Shown piece by piece: positions 51,632 through 60,162 of a stretch of DNA of 64,000 bases. Below the pieces are notes generated by a model, which saw only the letters and a list, made by a program, of their open reading frames with translations, did not search any database and was not told the DNA's origin. Source of the DNA: Janibacter limosus (GTDB taxonomy: Bacteria; Actinomycetota; Actinomycetes; Actinomycetales; Dermatophilaceae); the NCBI RefSeq assembly GCF_004295485.1, contig NZ_CP036164.1, positions 2,976,001 to 3,040,000 of the forward strand, in the 5' to 3' direction. The translations under genes were made by a program, and so were the position numbers. The stretch's first letter is position 1. The number at the start of each line of letters is the position of its first letter.

Positions 51632-52108
51632 TCAGAGGGAGACGGTCCCGGTGTCGCCGAGGTCGGGCTTCGTGTCGCTCACGAGACCCTTGGCCATCTG
51701 CACGACCGTGGCGACGCTGCCCGGCGTGGCCCAGTAGCGGGCGGTCTCCGCGGACACGGTGAGCACGACGTTGTCGGGGTTGTCGGGACCGCCCTCCATG
51801 AAGGCACCGGCAGACGGGTCCCACAGGCGCTCGAGGAGCGCGCGGTCGTCGTTGCGCGCAGCGGTGCCGCTCACGCTCACCCAGCCGCCGTCGCCGGAGT
51901 AGGTGACGTTGACCTGCGGGTTGGCCGCGATCGCCTGCATCTTGTCCGAGTGGGCCTCGGTCAGGAAGTGGATGGTCCCGGGGTCGTCGAGGTCCTGGGT
52001 GCCCATCGGCACCGACATCAGTCGCCCGTCCTCGGCATAGGTGAGCACGGCGATCCTGGTGTCCTGCATGATCTCGGTGACGGTCTCGGTCTCGGTCTTG
52101 TCGGCCAT
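51632..52108 (-). CDS. Pyridoxamine 5'-phosphate oxidase-like general stress protein
   Basis: A 158-residue split-barrel flavin- or F420-binding-fold protein of the general stress protein 26 type (RIAVLTYAEDGRLMSVPMGTQ, FLTEAHSDKMQAIAANPQVNVTYSGDGGWVSVSG). Members reduce or bind small molecules with FMN/F420; the substrate is unknown. The ATG at 52108 is preceded by AGGAGG. It is a single gene downstream of a methyltransferase-like gene on the same strand, separated by 113 bases. Confidence 0.88.
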   Translation of the reverse strand: MADKTETETVTEIMQDTRIAVLTYAEDGRLMSVPMGTQDLDDPGTIHFLTEAHSDKMQAIAANPQVNVTYSGDGGWVSVSGTAARNDDRALLERLWDPSAGAFMEGGPDNPDNVVLTVSAETARYWATPGSVATVVQMAKGLVSDTKPDLGDTGTVSL

Positions 52109-52221
52109 GAGGGCCTCCTGCGTCGTCGGCTGGGTCCGCGAGGCACTACCCGCTCCGAGGGCGGGCACACCCGCGTGTCCGCGGTCGGGTGTCGCTGGTG
52201 CCCTCGGGGCGCTCGCCTGGG

Positions 52222-52671
52222 TCAGAACCAGCGCCGCACCGTGGCCACGTACTCCCCGTACGTCGAGCCGAAGCGCCCGAGCAGCGCCTCCTCCTCCGCG
52301 GGGATCTGCAGCAGGTCGATGGCGCCGACGAACCCGACGGCCGGGAGCAGCGCGAGCGGGTCGCGGCGGTGGATGGCGTACCCGGCGAGCAGCAGGGCGT
52401 CCCCGAGGTAGATCGGGTTGCGCGAGTAGCGGAAGATGCCCCGACGGACCACCTGCGTGGCGTCGCCCGGACGCATCGGGTCGAGGGTGGTCCCCGCGGA
52501 GCGGATCTCGCGGATGCCGGCTGCCGCGACCGCGATGCCGGCGACCGCCACCGTGGCGCCGAGGACCGAGGTGGTGGCCGGCGTCGCCGCGCCCCGCGTG
52601 AGCAGACGCTGGGCGAGCAAGGACGCCGCAAGCATCACCGGAGGTGCCTTCGCGACCGAGAGTGCGTCCAT
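52222..52671 (-). CDS. Isoprenylcysteine/phospholipid methyltransferase-like membrane protein
   Basis: A 149-residue membrane protein with three to four membrane segments of the ICMT/PEMT superfamily. The conserved C-terminal AdoMet-binding stretch is present (FRYSRNPIYLGDALLLAGYAI, PAEEEALLGRFGSTYGEYVATVRRWF). It probably methylates a lipid or membrane-associated thiol or amine. The start is ATG 52671 with TACCCT six bases upstream, leaderless-type; the longer frame to 52785 overlaps that promoter and lacks family similarity. Confidence 0.83.
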   Translation of the reverse strand: MDALSVAKAPPVMLAASLLAQRLLTRGAATPATTSVLGATVAVAGIAVAAAGIREIRSAGTTLDPMRPGDATQVVRRGIFRYSRNPIYLGDALLLAGYAIHRRDPLALLPAVGFVGAIDLLQIPAEEEALLGRFGSTYGEYVATVRRWF

Positions 52672-52833
52672 CCACCAAGGGTAGTGACGCCACGACCGCA
52701 GCAACAGCCCCCGCTGGCTCGAGCTCACGAGAGGCTCCCCCACCCGCTGGCACGGAGCACCCGGGGAGTTCTCCCCCTTCCTCACGCCGGGGCAGCCTGC
52801 CTAGGCTCCGGGTACCACCACGGAGGGGATCGC

Positions 52834-53817
52834 ATGACAGGGGTGACCCACGGCGCGGACGCCGACCGACTGCGGAGCATCGCGCGTGCGCTCACCGGCT
52901 GCGCCGAGCGCACGCGCGACGCCGGGACCTGCGGCAACAGCTCGCTCGGGGTGCTCGTCGACGCGTGGCAGGGACCCGACGTCGAGTACTTCGCACAGGC
53001 CTGGCAGGGCGCCGGACGCGCGATCGAGCTGGCCGCCGATCACCTCCAGCAGACGGCGGCCGAGCTGCTCCGCCAGGCCGACGACCAGACGGGCGTGAGC
53101 TCCGGGATCAGCGGTGGCTCCCCCGCAGGCGACCCTCTGTCGCCCGAGCCCAGCGGGGGCGGAGGCAACGGTGGTGGTGATGACGGTGACGGGGGCAGCG
53201 GCGACGGCACCAAGATCGGGCTGACGCCGAGCGGCATGATCGACACGCTGATCAAGATCGGCAACCGGCACATGCCGGAGGGCCTCTCGGTGACCGACCC
53301 GGTCGCGATGGAGCTCATGCAGTCGCCCGAGGGGCGCGAGCAGCTCCGGTGGCTGCGGGACAACGACATCGTCATCATCCACGGCGGGCCGGCCTCGCAG
53401 TACTCGCCGGGGAGCGACACGATCATGCTGGCGAGCGGTGCCGACGTGACCGCGCTGATCCACGAGGCGGCCCACGCGCGCTGGGACGTCGAGGGCATGG
53501 ACGTCGACGTCACGGAGGTCGAGCGGCAGGAGTACATCGACGCCCAGCTCGACAACGAGGTCAACGCGATGGTCGCCGAGGTCGAGTACCTCCAGGCGAC
53601 GAGCGAGGACCCGGAGGCCATCACCGACCAGTCCTACGTCGACTACACGGCGGCGCACGAGGCCGCGCTCGCCGAGGGCGCCAGCCCCGAGGAGGCCGAC
53701 GCCGCCGGACGAGCAGCCGTGCGTGAGCTCTTCACCAGCGGGTTCTACGAGACGGGCAACACCGAGGAGTCGTACCCGGAGTACTACGGCGAGGCCTGGG
53801 ACGAGAGGAACCCGTGA
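52834..53817 (+). CDS. WXG-domain protein with C-terminal HExxH metallopeptidase (locus A)
   Basis: A 327-residue protein. Residues 1-90 are a helical WXG100-like domain (W45-Q46-G47) typical of type VII secretion substrates. A Gly/Asp-rich linker spans about 91-125. Residues 135-327 hold a zincin-like domain with H210-E211-A-A-H214 and candidate third ligand E242 or E249 (DNEVNAMVAEVEY). A C-terminal LFTSGFYETGNTEESYPEYYGEAWD block is shared with locus B. No signal peptide. It probably is a secreted protease or toxin of an ESX-type system that is absent from the window. ATG with GGAGGGG upstream; TAGGCT about 30 bases before. It overlaps the partner gene by GTGA. Confidence 0.8.
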   Translation: MTGVTHGADADRLRSIARALTGCAERTRDAGTCGNSSLGVLVDAWQGPDVEYFAQAWQGAGRAIELAADHLQQTAAELLRQADDQTGVSSGISGGSPAGDPLSPEPSGGGGNGGGDDGDGGSGDGTKIGLTPSGMIDTLIKIGNRHMPEGLSVTDPVAMELMQSPEGREQLRWLRDNDIVIIHGGPASQYSPGSDTIMLASGADVTALIHEAAHARWDVEGMDVDVTEVERQEYIDAQLDNEVNAMVAEVEYLQATSEDPEAITDQSYVDYTAAHEAALAEGASPEEADAAGRAAVRELFTSGFYETGNTEESYPEYYGEAWDERNP

Positions 53818-54416
53818 GCACTGACCCGACCACCACCGGTGATGCCGCGACCATCGCGGCCGCGACCGATGACGCCCTGCTGACGTCGGTCGTCACCGAC
53901 GACGCGACCACACTCACGCGAGTCCCGCTGTCGGCCCTGCCCGGCTGGCGCGTGCTCGACGTGCTCTGGCGCGGCCCGGCGCACCCGGCGCGTTGGCTCG
54001 TCGCGGTCGACGGCGACCGCGTGGTCGTGCTGACCGGGCACCCCGAGCGGTGGGACGCCCTCGCCACCGACGCCGAGGTCACGACCGCCGAGCAGGCGGT
54101 GGAGCTGGCCGTGGTGCGCACAGACGCCACCCACGACCGGTCGAAGGGGTACCAGCGCCTCTCCCACGTCGACGAGATCCGGTGGCTACCGCGGCCGGGC
54201 GACGAGCAGCGTCAGCGGATCGAGCAGGTCCGGGCGGACCTGGCCGACCGGATCGGCCCGGCGAGCGCCGTCGGCGACGGGCCGTGGACGGTGACGACCT
54301 GGGTGCGCGCGGGCGATGCCGTCGAGCGGCTCGAGGTCGAGGTCCACCACGACGGGTCCACCTCGACGACGACGACGCTCATGGCCGACGATCTCCCGGT
54401 GCCGCAGGTCCACTGA
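53814..54416 (+). CDS. Partner protein of the WXG-metallopeptidase (locus A), cytoplasmic form
   Basis: A 200-residue protein without signal peptide or membrane segment. It is a paralogue of the lipoprotein at 58498: shared pattern W-x-V-L/V-DVLWRGPAHPARWL, DGDRVVVLTGHPERW, TTAEQAVELAVVRTDATHDRSKGY and the end DDLPVPQ. Its gene is translationally coupled to the metallopeptidase (GTGA). By position it could be an immunity protein, inhibitor or chaperone; the sequence alone does not say. No known family recognised. Confidence 0.75.
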   Translation: MSTDPTTTGDAATIAAATDDALLTSVVTDDATTLTRVPLSALPGWRVLDVLWRGPAHPARWLVAVDGDRVVVLTGHPERWDALATDAEVTTAEQAVELAVVRTDATHDRSKGYQRLSHVDEIRWLPRPGDEQRQRIEQVRADLADRIGPASAVGDGPWTVTTWVRAGDAVERLEVEVHHDGSTSTTTTLMADDLPVPQVH

Positions 54417-54516
54417 CCCGCCGTCCGGGCCGTGCCGGGTCGGAGGCACCGGATCGGGCATCCGGCCGATCCGGCGGCCCCACGGGTGGATCAGTGGGAC
54501 CGCCCGGCCGTCGGTC

Positions 54517-54545
54517 TTGTCCGCAGCCCTGGCCACTGCGAGGGT
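54517..54545 (+). promoter_or_regulatory. Leaderless promoter of the PEP-mutase-like gene
   Basis: TTGTCC (54517-54522), 17 bases, GAGGGT (54540-54545), then six bases to ATG 54552, with no ribosome site. Confidence 0.6.
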
Positions 54546-54551
54546 GGGCCC

Positions 54552-55334
54552 ATGAGTGACGTCACGAGCAAGGCCAGCGAGCTCCTCCAGATGCACCAGA
54601 CCGGCGAGATGCTGGTGCTGCCGACGGTGTGGGACGCGTGGTCGGCCCGCGCCTCGGTTGACGCCGGCTTCCGCGCACTGTCCATCGGCAGCCACCCGCT
54701 CGCCGAGTCGCGCGGCCAGCAGGACGGCGAGGCCATGACCCTCGACGACGCCCTCGACGGGATCCGCCGCATCTGCGCGGCCGTGACGGTCCCCGTCTCG
54801 GCCGACGTCGAGTCCGGCTACGACACCCCTGCGGCCGAGCTCGTCGAGCGGGTCCTCGACGCCGGCGCCGTGGGCATCAACGTCGAGGACACCGTGCACT
54901 CAGAGGGTCGCCGGGTGCGCGAGATCGCCGAGCACGCCGACTACATCGCCGCGATCCGGCAGGCCGCCGACGCCGCCGGCGTCGAGCTGGTCATCAACGC
55001 GCGCACGGATGCGCTCCTGCACGGCACCGACAAGTTCCCCGACCCGCTCGCCGAGGCCATCGCCCGCGTCAAGGCCTGCGAGGAGGCCGGCGCCCGCAGC
55101 GTCTACCCGGTGAAGGTCCCCGACGCCGCGAGCCTCGCCGCGCTGATGGCGGCGACCTCGCTGCCGGTCAACGTCACGGCGCACCCCGTCGACGGAGCCG
55201 CGTCGGGATCCCTGCAGGAACTGCGCGACGCCGGGGTTCGACGCGTGACCTTCGGGCCCCTGCTGCAGAAGGCACTGACCGGCTCGATCGCCGACCTCAC
55301 CGGCCCGTGGCTCGGGTCCGCAGGGCGCAGCTAG
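54552..55334 (+). CDS. Isocitrate lyase/phosphoenolpyruvate mutase superfamily protein
   Basis: A 260-residue TIM-barrel C-C lyase-like protein. Conserved pieces include VLPTVWDAWSARASVDAGFRALSIGSHPLA, VSADVESGYD (catalytic acidic and metal residues), GINVEDTVHSEG and VINARTDALL. The active-site KKCGH of isocitrate lyases is absent, so it belongs to the PEP mutase/oxaloacetate decarboxylase-like branch; the reaction is unknown. It is a single gene from a leaderless promoter, followed by an inverted repeat. Confidence 0.88.
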   Translation: MSDVTSKASELLQMHQTGEMLVLPTVWDAWSARASVDAGFRALSIGSHPLAESRGQQDGEAMTLDDALDGIRRICAAVTVPVSADVESGYDTPAAELVERVLDAGAVGINVEDTVHSEGRRVREIAEHADYIAAIRQAADAAGVELVINARTDALLHGTDKFPDPLAEAIARVKACEEAGARSVYPVKVPDAASLAALMAATSLPVNVTAHPVDGAASGSLQELRDAGVRRVTFGPLLQKALTGSIADLTGPWLGSAGRS

Positions 55335-55382
55335 CACCGTGCAGCCCGAGGCCGCACGGGTGGCCGGGCCCTGACCACGAAT

Positions 55383-55410
55383 ACGTGCATTGCCCTAAGG
55401 CAATGCACGT
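55383..55410. terminator. Hairpin after the PEP-mutase-like gene
   Basis: A perfect 12-bp stem (arm ACGTGCATTGCC) with loop CTAA, between convergent genes; probably a bidirectional terminator. Confidence 0.75.
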
Positions 55411-55481
55411 CTCATGGGACTGGGCGAACCGCAGTCCGGCACGCCCTCAGTCGCGCGAGGTCGACGGCGTGACTCGAACGG

Positions 55482-56492
55482 TCAGCTGGGGCGCTTCTTC
55501 GGCGCGTTGGCCGCGGTCAGGCCAGGGTCGCGCTGGACGTGCTCGCCGAGGACGGTGTCGATCGTGGCCAGGACCTCGGGCTCGAGCGTGACGCCGGCCG
55601 CCTTGACGTTCTCGACGACCTGCTCGGGGCGCGAGGCACCGATGATGGCGGCGGCGACGTTGGAGTTCTGCAGGACCCACGCGACGGCGAGCTGCGCCAT
55701 CGACAGGCCGACCTCGTCGGCGACCGGCTTCAGGCCCTGGACCGCGGTGAGCAGCGCGTCGTCGTTCACCCGACCGGAGATCGAGCCGCCGACCTCCTCG
55801 TGGGCGGCGCGGCTCCCTTCGGGCAGGGGCTGACCGGGCAGGTACTTGCCGGTGAGGATCCCCTGGGCTACCGGGCTCCACACGATCTGCGAGAGGCCGA
55901 GCTCCTCGCACGTCGGGACGACCTCGTCCTCGATGACCCGCCAGAGCATGGAGTACTGCGGCTGGCTGGAGATCAGGCGGATGCCCAGGTCCGAGGCGAG
56001 GCGGTGGCCCTCACGGATCTGCTCGGCGGTCCACTCGCTGACGCCGATGTAGAGCGCCTTGCCCTGGCGCACGACGTCGGCGAAGGCCTGCATCGTCTCC
56101 TCGAGCGGCGTCTCGGTGTCGTAGCGGTGCGCCTGGTAGAGGTCGACGTAGTCGGTCTGCAGGCGGCGCAGCGACCCGTCGATCGACTCGCGGATGTGCT
56201 TGGCCGAGAGGCCGGAGTCGTTGTGCCCCGCGGGGCCGGTCGGCCAGTAGACCTTGGTGAGGATCTCGAGCGACTCGCGCCGCTCGCCCTTGAGCGCCTC
56301 ACCGAGGACGCTCTCCGCCTTGGTGTTGGCGTAGACGTCGGCCGTGTCGAAGGTCGAGATCCCGTTGTCGAGAGCCGCGCGCACGCAGGCCGTCGCGGCG
56401 TCGGCCTCGACCTGGGAGCCGTGGGTGAGCCAGTTGCCGTAGGCGATCTCGCTGATCTTGAGACCGCTGTTGCCAAGGTGTCGATAGTCCAT
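55482..56492 (-). CDS. Aldo/keto reductase
   Basis: An NADPH-dependent carbonyl reductase of 336 residues in the AKR family (voltage-gated-K-channel-beta-like branch). The catalytic tetrad is visible: D in FDTADVYAN, Y just after, K in ILTKVYW and H in YQAHRYD. The cofactor loop AAIIGASRPEQV is near the C-terminus. The substrate is unknown. The ATG at 56492 lies seven bases after TAGCGT with no ribosome site, leaderless-type. Confidence 0.93.
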   Translation of the reverse strand: MDYRHLGNSGLKISEIAYGNWLTHGSQVEADAATACVRAALDNGISTFDTADVYANTKAESVLGEALKGERRESLEILTKVYWPTGPAGHNDSGLSAKHIRESIDGSLRRLQTDYVDLYQAHRYDTETPLEETMQAFADVVRQGKALYIGVSEWTAEQIREGHRLASDLGIRLISSQPQYSMLWRVIEDEVVPTCEELGLSQIVWSPVAQGILTGKYLPGQPLPEGSRAAHEEVGGSISGRVNDDALLTAVQGLKPVADEVGLSMAQLAVAWVLQNSNVAAAIIGASRPEQVVENVKAAGVTLEPEVLATIDTVLGEHVQRDPGLTAANAPKKRPS

Positions 56493-56595
56493 GTGACGCA
56501 CGCTACGCCGAGCCCCCTCCCCCGCAACACCCCGGCGGTCCCTGAGTGGGTCCCACGCTCCGCGTGGGCCGTTGCGCAGCAACGGTCTCGAAGGG

Positions 56596-57396
56596 TCAGG
56601 GGGTGACGTTGAGCCGCCCTAGGACGATCGCCGCGATCCCCTCGTCGCCGGTGACCTGCACCTGCGCCTCGTCGGGCGTGATCCGACCTTCGGTCAGCCG
56701 CAGCCAGGTCACGTCGTCCATCTCGAGGGTGACGTCGCTCCCTTCGCTCGGGTCGAAGGGAGCAGCCCTCCCGTCCTCGCCCACGCGGGCAGCGAGCACC
56801 CGGCCCTGCGGGCCGGTGATGCGGGCGACGACGGCGGTGCCGGCCGGCAGCCGCCGCAGGGTCGTCGGGAAGACCCTCGTCATCAGTCCGGCCACGTGCT
56901 GCGCGCCGACGCCGGTCGTCGTCACCGGGCGCCCGGTGGCCACGCGGATGTCCTGCTCGTGCACCCACAGGTCGATCGGCCGGTTGCGCAGCCAGGTACC
57001 CAGGTCCCAGCCGAGCACGCCGACGAGCCCCGGGGCTGGAGCCTTGAGGTCGGAGATGTCGAGGTCGGCGAGGACCTCGCGGCGGCGGACGCAGGCCGTC
57101 TCCAGCTCGTCGAGCAGCTCTGCGACGGACCGACCCCGACGCGCGACCACCCCCGCCTCGGTGATGTCGCTGGTCATCGGCCTGGTGCCTTCGACCGCGA
57201 TGTCGACACGGCCGCCCTCGGGCTGCGGCATCCCCGCGGCCTCGGACTCGAGGTGCGCCTGGTGCGCGAGGACGTCCTGGACGCTCCAGCCCGGCAACGC
57301 CGGCTTGGCCCAGTCGTCGTCGGTCAGGTCGCGGAGCACGGCGAGGAGGTCCTGGGAGGTCTGCTCCCAGAGGGCCAGCGGGTCGGGTCGCGTCAT
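56596..57396 (-). CDS. Maleylpyruvate isomerase/DinB-type mycothiol-dependent family protein
   Basis: A 266-residue member of the actinobacterial mycothiol-dependent maleylpyruvate isomerase-like family: DinB helical bundle (WAKPALPGWSVQDVLAHQAHLESEAAGM, with the metal histidine) and WVHEQDIRVATGRP in the middle, then an SCP2-like C-terminal domain. It may conjugate or isomerise a substrate with mycothiol. Start ATG 57396, six bases after TAGGCT, leaderless-type. It contains an intragenic CGAAGGG inverted pair at 56737-56763. Confidence 0.87.
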   Translation of the reverse strand: MTRPDPLALWEQTSQDLLAVLRDLTDDDWAKPALPGWSVQDVLAHQAHLESEAAGMPQPEGGRVDIAVEGTRPMTSDITEAGVVARRGRSVAELLDELETACVRRREVLADLDISDLKAPAPGLVGVLGWDLGTWLRNRPIDLWVHEQDIRVATGRPVTTTGVGAQHVAGLMTRVFPTTLRRLPAGTAVVARITGPQGRVLAARVGEDGRAAPFDPSEGSDVTLEMDDVTWLRLTEGRITPDEAQVQVTGDEGIAAIVLGRLNVTP

Positions 57397-57489
57397 GAGG
57401 GCAGCCTAGGGGGAGTCCTCCCCATCGACCCCGGTCAGATGCCTTCCTAGGGTGTGGACGAGCACACCGACCACACACAGGGGACGTCG

Positions 57490-58461
57490 ATGACACCGCC
57501 GCTGAGCCACGGGGCCGACACCGACCGCCTCGACCTGATCGCCGGCAGCCTGCAGCAGGAGGCGCGCCGCCTCACCAGCGCGGGCGAGCAGGGAACCGGC
57601 ATGATGCGCATCCTCGAGGACGCGTGGCAGGGCAGCGACGTCGAGCAGTTCTCCGCCGACTGGACGACCTCGCGCCAGCAGGTCGAGCGGGCGGCCCAAC
57701 AGCTGCAGGACGTCGTGACCCAGCTGCGACGTGAGGCGCAGGATCAGCGCGCCGGGAGCGAAGGGGGTGGCTCGCCCGCCGCCCCGGACGGTCCGGTGAG
57801 ACCGGACGACAACGATGCCCGCGACGGGTTCTGGAGCGCCCTGCGGCGTCTCTTCGGCCAGGACCCGTGGACACCCAGGGAGGACCCGGGTGCCGACAAC
57901 GTCGAGCTGCCCGAGGGCGCCGACCGGGACGACCCGATCGTGCAGGAGATGCTCGCGACGCCCTCGGGTCGCGCGACCCTGGACTGGATGGCTCGCAACG
58001 ACATCGAGATCATCCACGACCCCAACCAGACGGGCGCGGTCTACGACGCGGGACGCAACGCCATGATCATCGGCGAGGGTTACGCCAACTCGTCGACGAT
58101 CGTCCACGAGTCGAGCCATGCGCAGTGGGATGCCGAGGATCGCAACGCGAGCATCACGGAGACTCCTCGAGAGGACTACGTCGCGAACTCCCTGCGCGAC
58201 GAGACCGAGGCCGTGGCGAGCGAGGTCCTCTACGCCAAGGAGCAGCGCGAGGCCGGCATGGACGTCCCCGTCCAGCGCGCGGAGGCGGACTACGACGCCG
58301 CGTACGACGCCGCGATCGAAGGGGGCAGCACACCCGACGAGGCGGCCCGAGCCGGCGAGGACGCGATCTACGCGCTCTTCACCAGCGGGTACTACGAGAC
58401 GAGCAACACCGGCGACTCCTATCCCGACTACTACGGCAACGCCTGGGACAACGCCAACTGA
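57490..58461 (+). CDS. WXG-domain protein with C-terminal HExxH metallopeptidase (locus B)
   Basis: A 323-residue paralogue of the locus A protein. The WXG100-like domain spans residues 1-90 (W46-Q47-G48), followed by a short linker with a tryptophan-rich stretch (DGFWSALRRLFGQDPW). The zincin-like domain has H206-E207-S-S-H210 and glutamates E238, E240 and E244 (DETEAVASEVLY). It ends in LFTSGYYETSNTGDSYPDYYGNAWD like locus A. No signal peptide. The start is ATG 57490 (CAGGGGAC site); a GTG at 57454 directly abuts the TAGGGT -10 element and is unlikely. Confidence 0.8.
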   Translation: MTPPLSHGADTDRLDLIAGSLQQEARRLTSAGEQGTGMMRILEDAWQGSDVEQFSADWTTSRQQVERAAQQLQDVVTQLRREAQDQRAGSEGGGSPAAPDGPVRPDDNDARDGFWSALRRLFGQDPWTPREDPGADNVELPEGADRDDPIVQEMLATPSGRATLDWMARNDIEIIHDPNQTGAVYDAGRNAMIIGEGYANSSTIVHESSHAQWDAEDRNASITETPREDYVANSLRDETEAVASEVLYAKEQREAGMDVPVQRAEADYDAAYDAAIEGGSTPDEAARAGEDAIYALFTSGYYETSNTGDSYPDYYGNAWDNAN

Positions 58462-58497
58462 CCGGAACCACGACAGGATGGGTAACGTCCAAGGACC

Positions 58498-59232
58498 ATG
58501 CAGACCATCACGCGACGACTCGGTCTCCGCCCCGCCATGCTCGCCCTGGCCGTCGGACTCATGCCCCTCGCGGCGTGCGCCGACCCCGGCGGCACGACCA
58601 GCACCACGAGCACCTCTCACACCACCGCGACCGCAGGAGACCCGGACATGAAGGACCAGATGGCCACGACCCTGGAGGGCACGAGCCCGACCATCGCGGA
58701 CGCCCTGCGCTCCGACACCACGACGATCACCCCCGTCGCCACAGCTGCACTCTCGGACTGGCAGGTCGTCGACGTGCTCCCCCGAGGCGGCGCGCACCCG
58801 CAGCGGTGGTTCATGGGCGTCAAGGACGAGGGTCGCGAGGTCGTCGTCCTCAGCGGGTTCCCGCAGCGCTGGGCCCAGGTCGCTGACGGTGCCCGGGTGA
58901 CGAGCGCGGACCAGGCCGAGGAGCTGGCCGGCGTGTACGCCGACGCGACGCGTGACATGAGCAGGGGCTATGCCCGGATCGAGTCCGTCGACGACATGCG
59001 CTTCGTCCCCTCCCCGTCGCAGGCCGAGTCGGACCGGATCGATGCCCTGCGGCGCGAGCGCACCGAGATCGCCGCGGCGAACGCCAGCGGCGACGGGCCA
59101 TGGACCGTGCGCCTGTGGACCGTCACCGACGGTGACCTCGTGCGCCACGACGTCGAGGTGGCCACCGACGGCGCGATCACGGACACCACGCAGGTCGTCG
59201 AGGCTGACCTGCCGGTCCCTCAGACCGTCTGA
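58498..59232 (+). CDS. Partner lipoprotein of the WXG-metallopeptidase (locus B)
   Basis: A 244-residue lipoprotein with lipobox LAAC at C27 and a Thr/Ser-rich linker. The domain from about residue 75 is a paralogue of the cytoplasmic partner in locus A: DWQVVDVLPRGGAHPQRWFM, REVVVLSGFPQRWAQV, TSADQAEELAGVYADATRDMSRGY and DLPVPQ at the end. It follows the metallopeptidase gene by 36 bases with AAGGA and a TAACGT element. A lipid-anchored location outside the membrane would suit protection against a secreted peptidase; this is inference. Confidence 0.78.
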   Translation: MQTITRRLGLRPAMLALAVGLMPLAACADPGGTTSTTSTSHTTATAGDPDMKDQMATTLEGTSPTIADALRSDTTTITPVATAALSDWQVVDVLPRGGAHPQRWFMGVKDEGREVVVLSGFPQRWAQVADGARVTSADQAEELAGVYADATRDMSRGYARIESVDDMRFVPSPSQAESDRIDALRRERTEIAAANASGDGPWTVRLWTVTDGDLVRHDVEVATDGAITDTTQVVEADLPVPQTV

Positions 59233-59285
59233 CCCGCGGCCGCCCTCGGGGACGACGTGAGCACCCACGATGAGACGATCGGAAG

Positions 59286-60128
59286 GTGACCACAGACCGA
59301 TCGGACGCCTCCCCCCTTCGCGCCGTCCTGCTGGGGTGCGGTGACCTCGGGATCAGGGTGGGGACCGCGCTGCTGGCCTCGGGCCACGAGGCGACCGGGG
59401 TGCGGCGCAATGTCGCCGCGCTGCCGGAGGGCTTCGCCGGGGTGTCGGCCGATCTGGCGGCGGGCGAGGTGCCGGACCTGCCCGCGGACCTGCTGGTCAT
59501 CACGATGACGCCCGACCGCCGCGACCCGACCGGATACCGGACGACCTATGTCGACGGGGTACGCCGCGGGCTCGAGGCGGTCCTGCGTGCCGGCGTCCCG
59601 CGACGGGCCGTCCTCGTGTCGTCCACGAGCGTCTACGGCGACCTGGAGGGCGACCTCGACGAGACGACCACCGTTGCGCCGCAAGCGGATCGACCCAAGA
59701 TCCTGCTGGAGTCCGAGGCCCTCTTCCACGAGGCGGTCCCCCACGGGAGCATCCTGCGGCTGAGCGGTCTCTACGGAGCGGCCGGCAACCGCCTGGTCCG
59801 CACGGTGCGCGAGGGCGCCAACCCTGACCCCGGGCGCTGGACCAACCGGATCCACCGCGAGGACGCCGCCACCGCGATCGTGCACCTGCTGACGATGCCC
59901 GAGGAGCCGGCCGATCTCTACGTCGGCACCGACGACGAGCCGGCACTTGCGGGTGCCGTGCGGGACTTCGTCGCGGACTCGCTGGGGGTGGCGCGCCCGA
60001 CACCGACCGGGGCTGTCGAGCCGACCGGCCGACGGATGCTCAATGCGCGGCTGCGCCGCACCGGGCTGCAGCTGAGGTACCCCACCTACCGCGAGGGTTA
60101 CCGGGCACAGCTCGAGCTCGACGGGTGA
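59286..60128 (+). CDS. NAD-dependent epimerase/dehydratase-like SDR protein
   Basis: An extended short-chain dehydrogenase fold of 280 residues: N-terminal dinucleotide motif VLLGCGDLGIRVG, SSTSVYGDLEGDLDET (Ser and Tyr of the active site) and SILRLSGLYGAAGNRL. The usual YxxxK lysine is not obvious (RPKILLESEAL), so catalysis is uncertain. It resembles the YeeZ/nucleoside-diphosphate-sugar epimerase group. The GTG start lies six bases after GACGAT (leaderless-type, weak). Confidence 0.85.
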   Translation: MTTDRSDASPLRAVLLGCGDLGIRVGTALLASGHEATGVRRNVAALPEGFAGVSADLAAGEVPDLPADLLVITMTPDRRDPTGYRTTYVDGVRRGLEAVLRAGVPRRAVLVSSTSVYGDLEGDLDETTTVAPQADRPKILLESEALFHEAVPHGSILRLSGLYGAAGNRLVRTVREGANPDPGRWTNRIHREDAATAIVHLLTMPEEPADLYVGTDDEPALAGAVRDFVADSLGVARPTPTGAVEPTGRRMLNARLRRTGLQLRYPTYREGYRAQLELDG

Positions 60129-60162
60129 CGGCCGCGCGGTGGACCTGAACTAGGGTTCAGCC

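Noticed and set aside
57454-57489. An N-terminal extension of the locus B metallopeptidase from GTG 57454
   Set aside because: The GTG directly abuts the TAGGGT -10, so it would fall upstream of the transcript; ATG 57490 aligns with the paralogue start at 52834.
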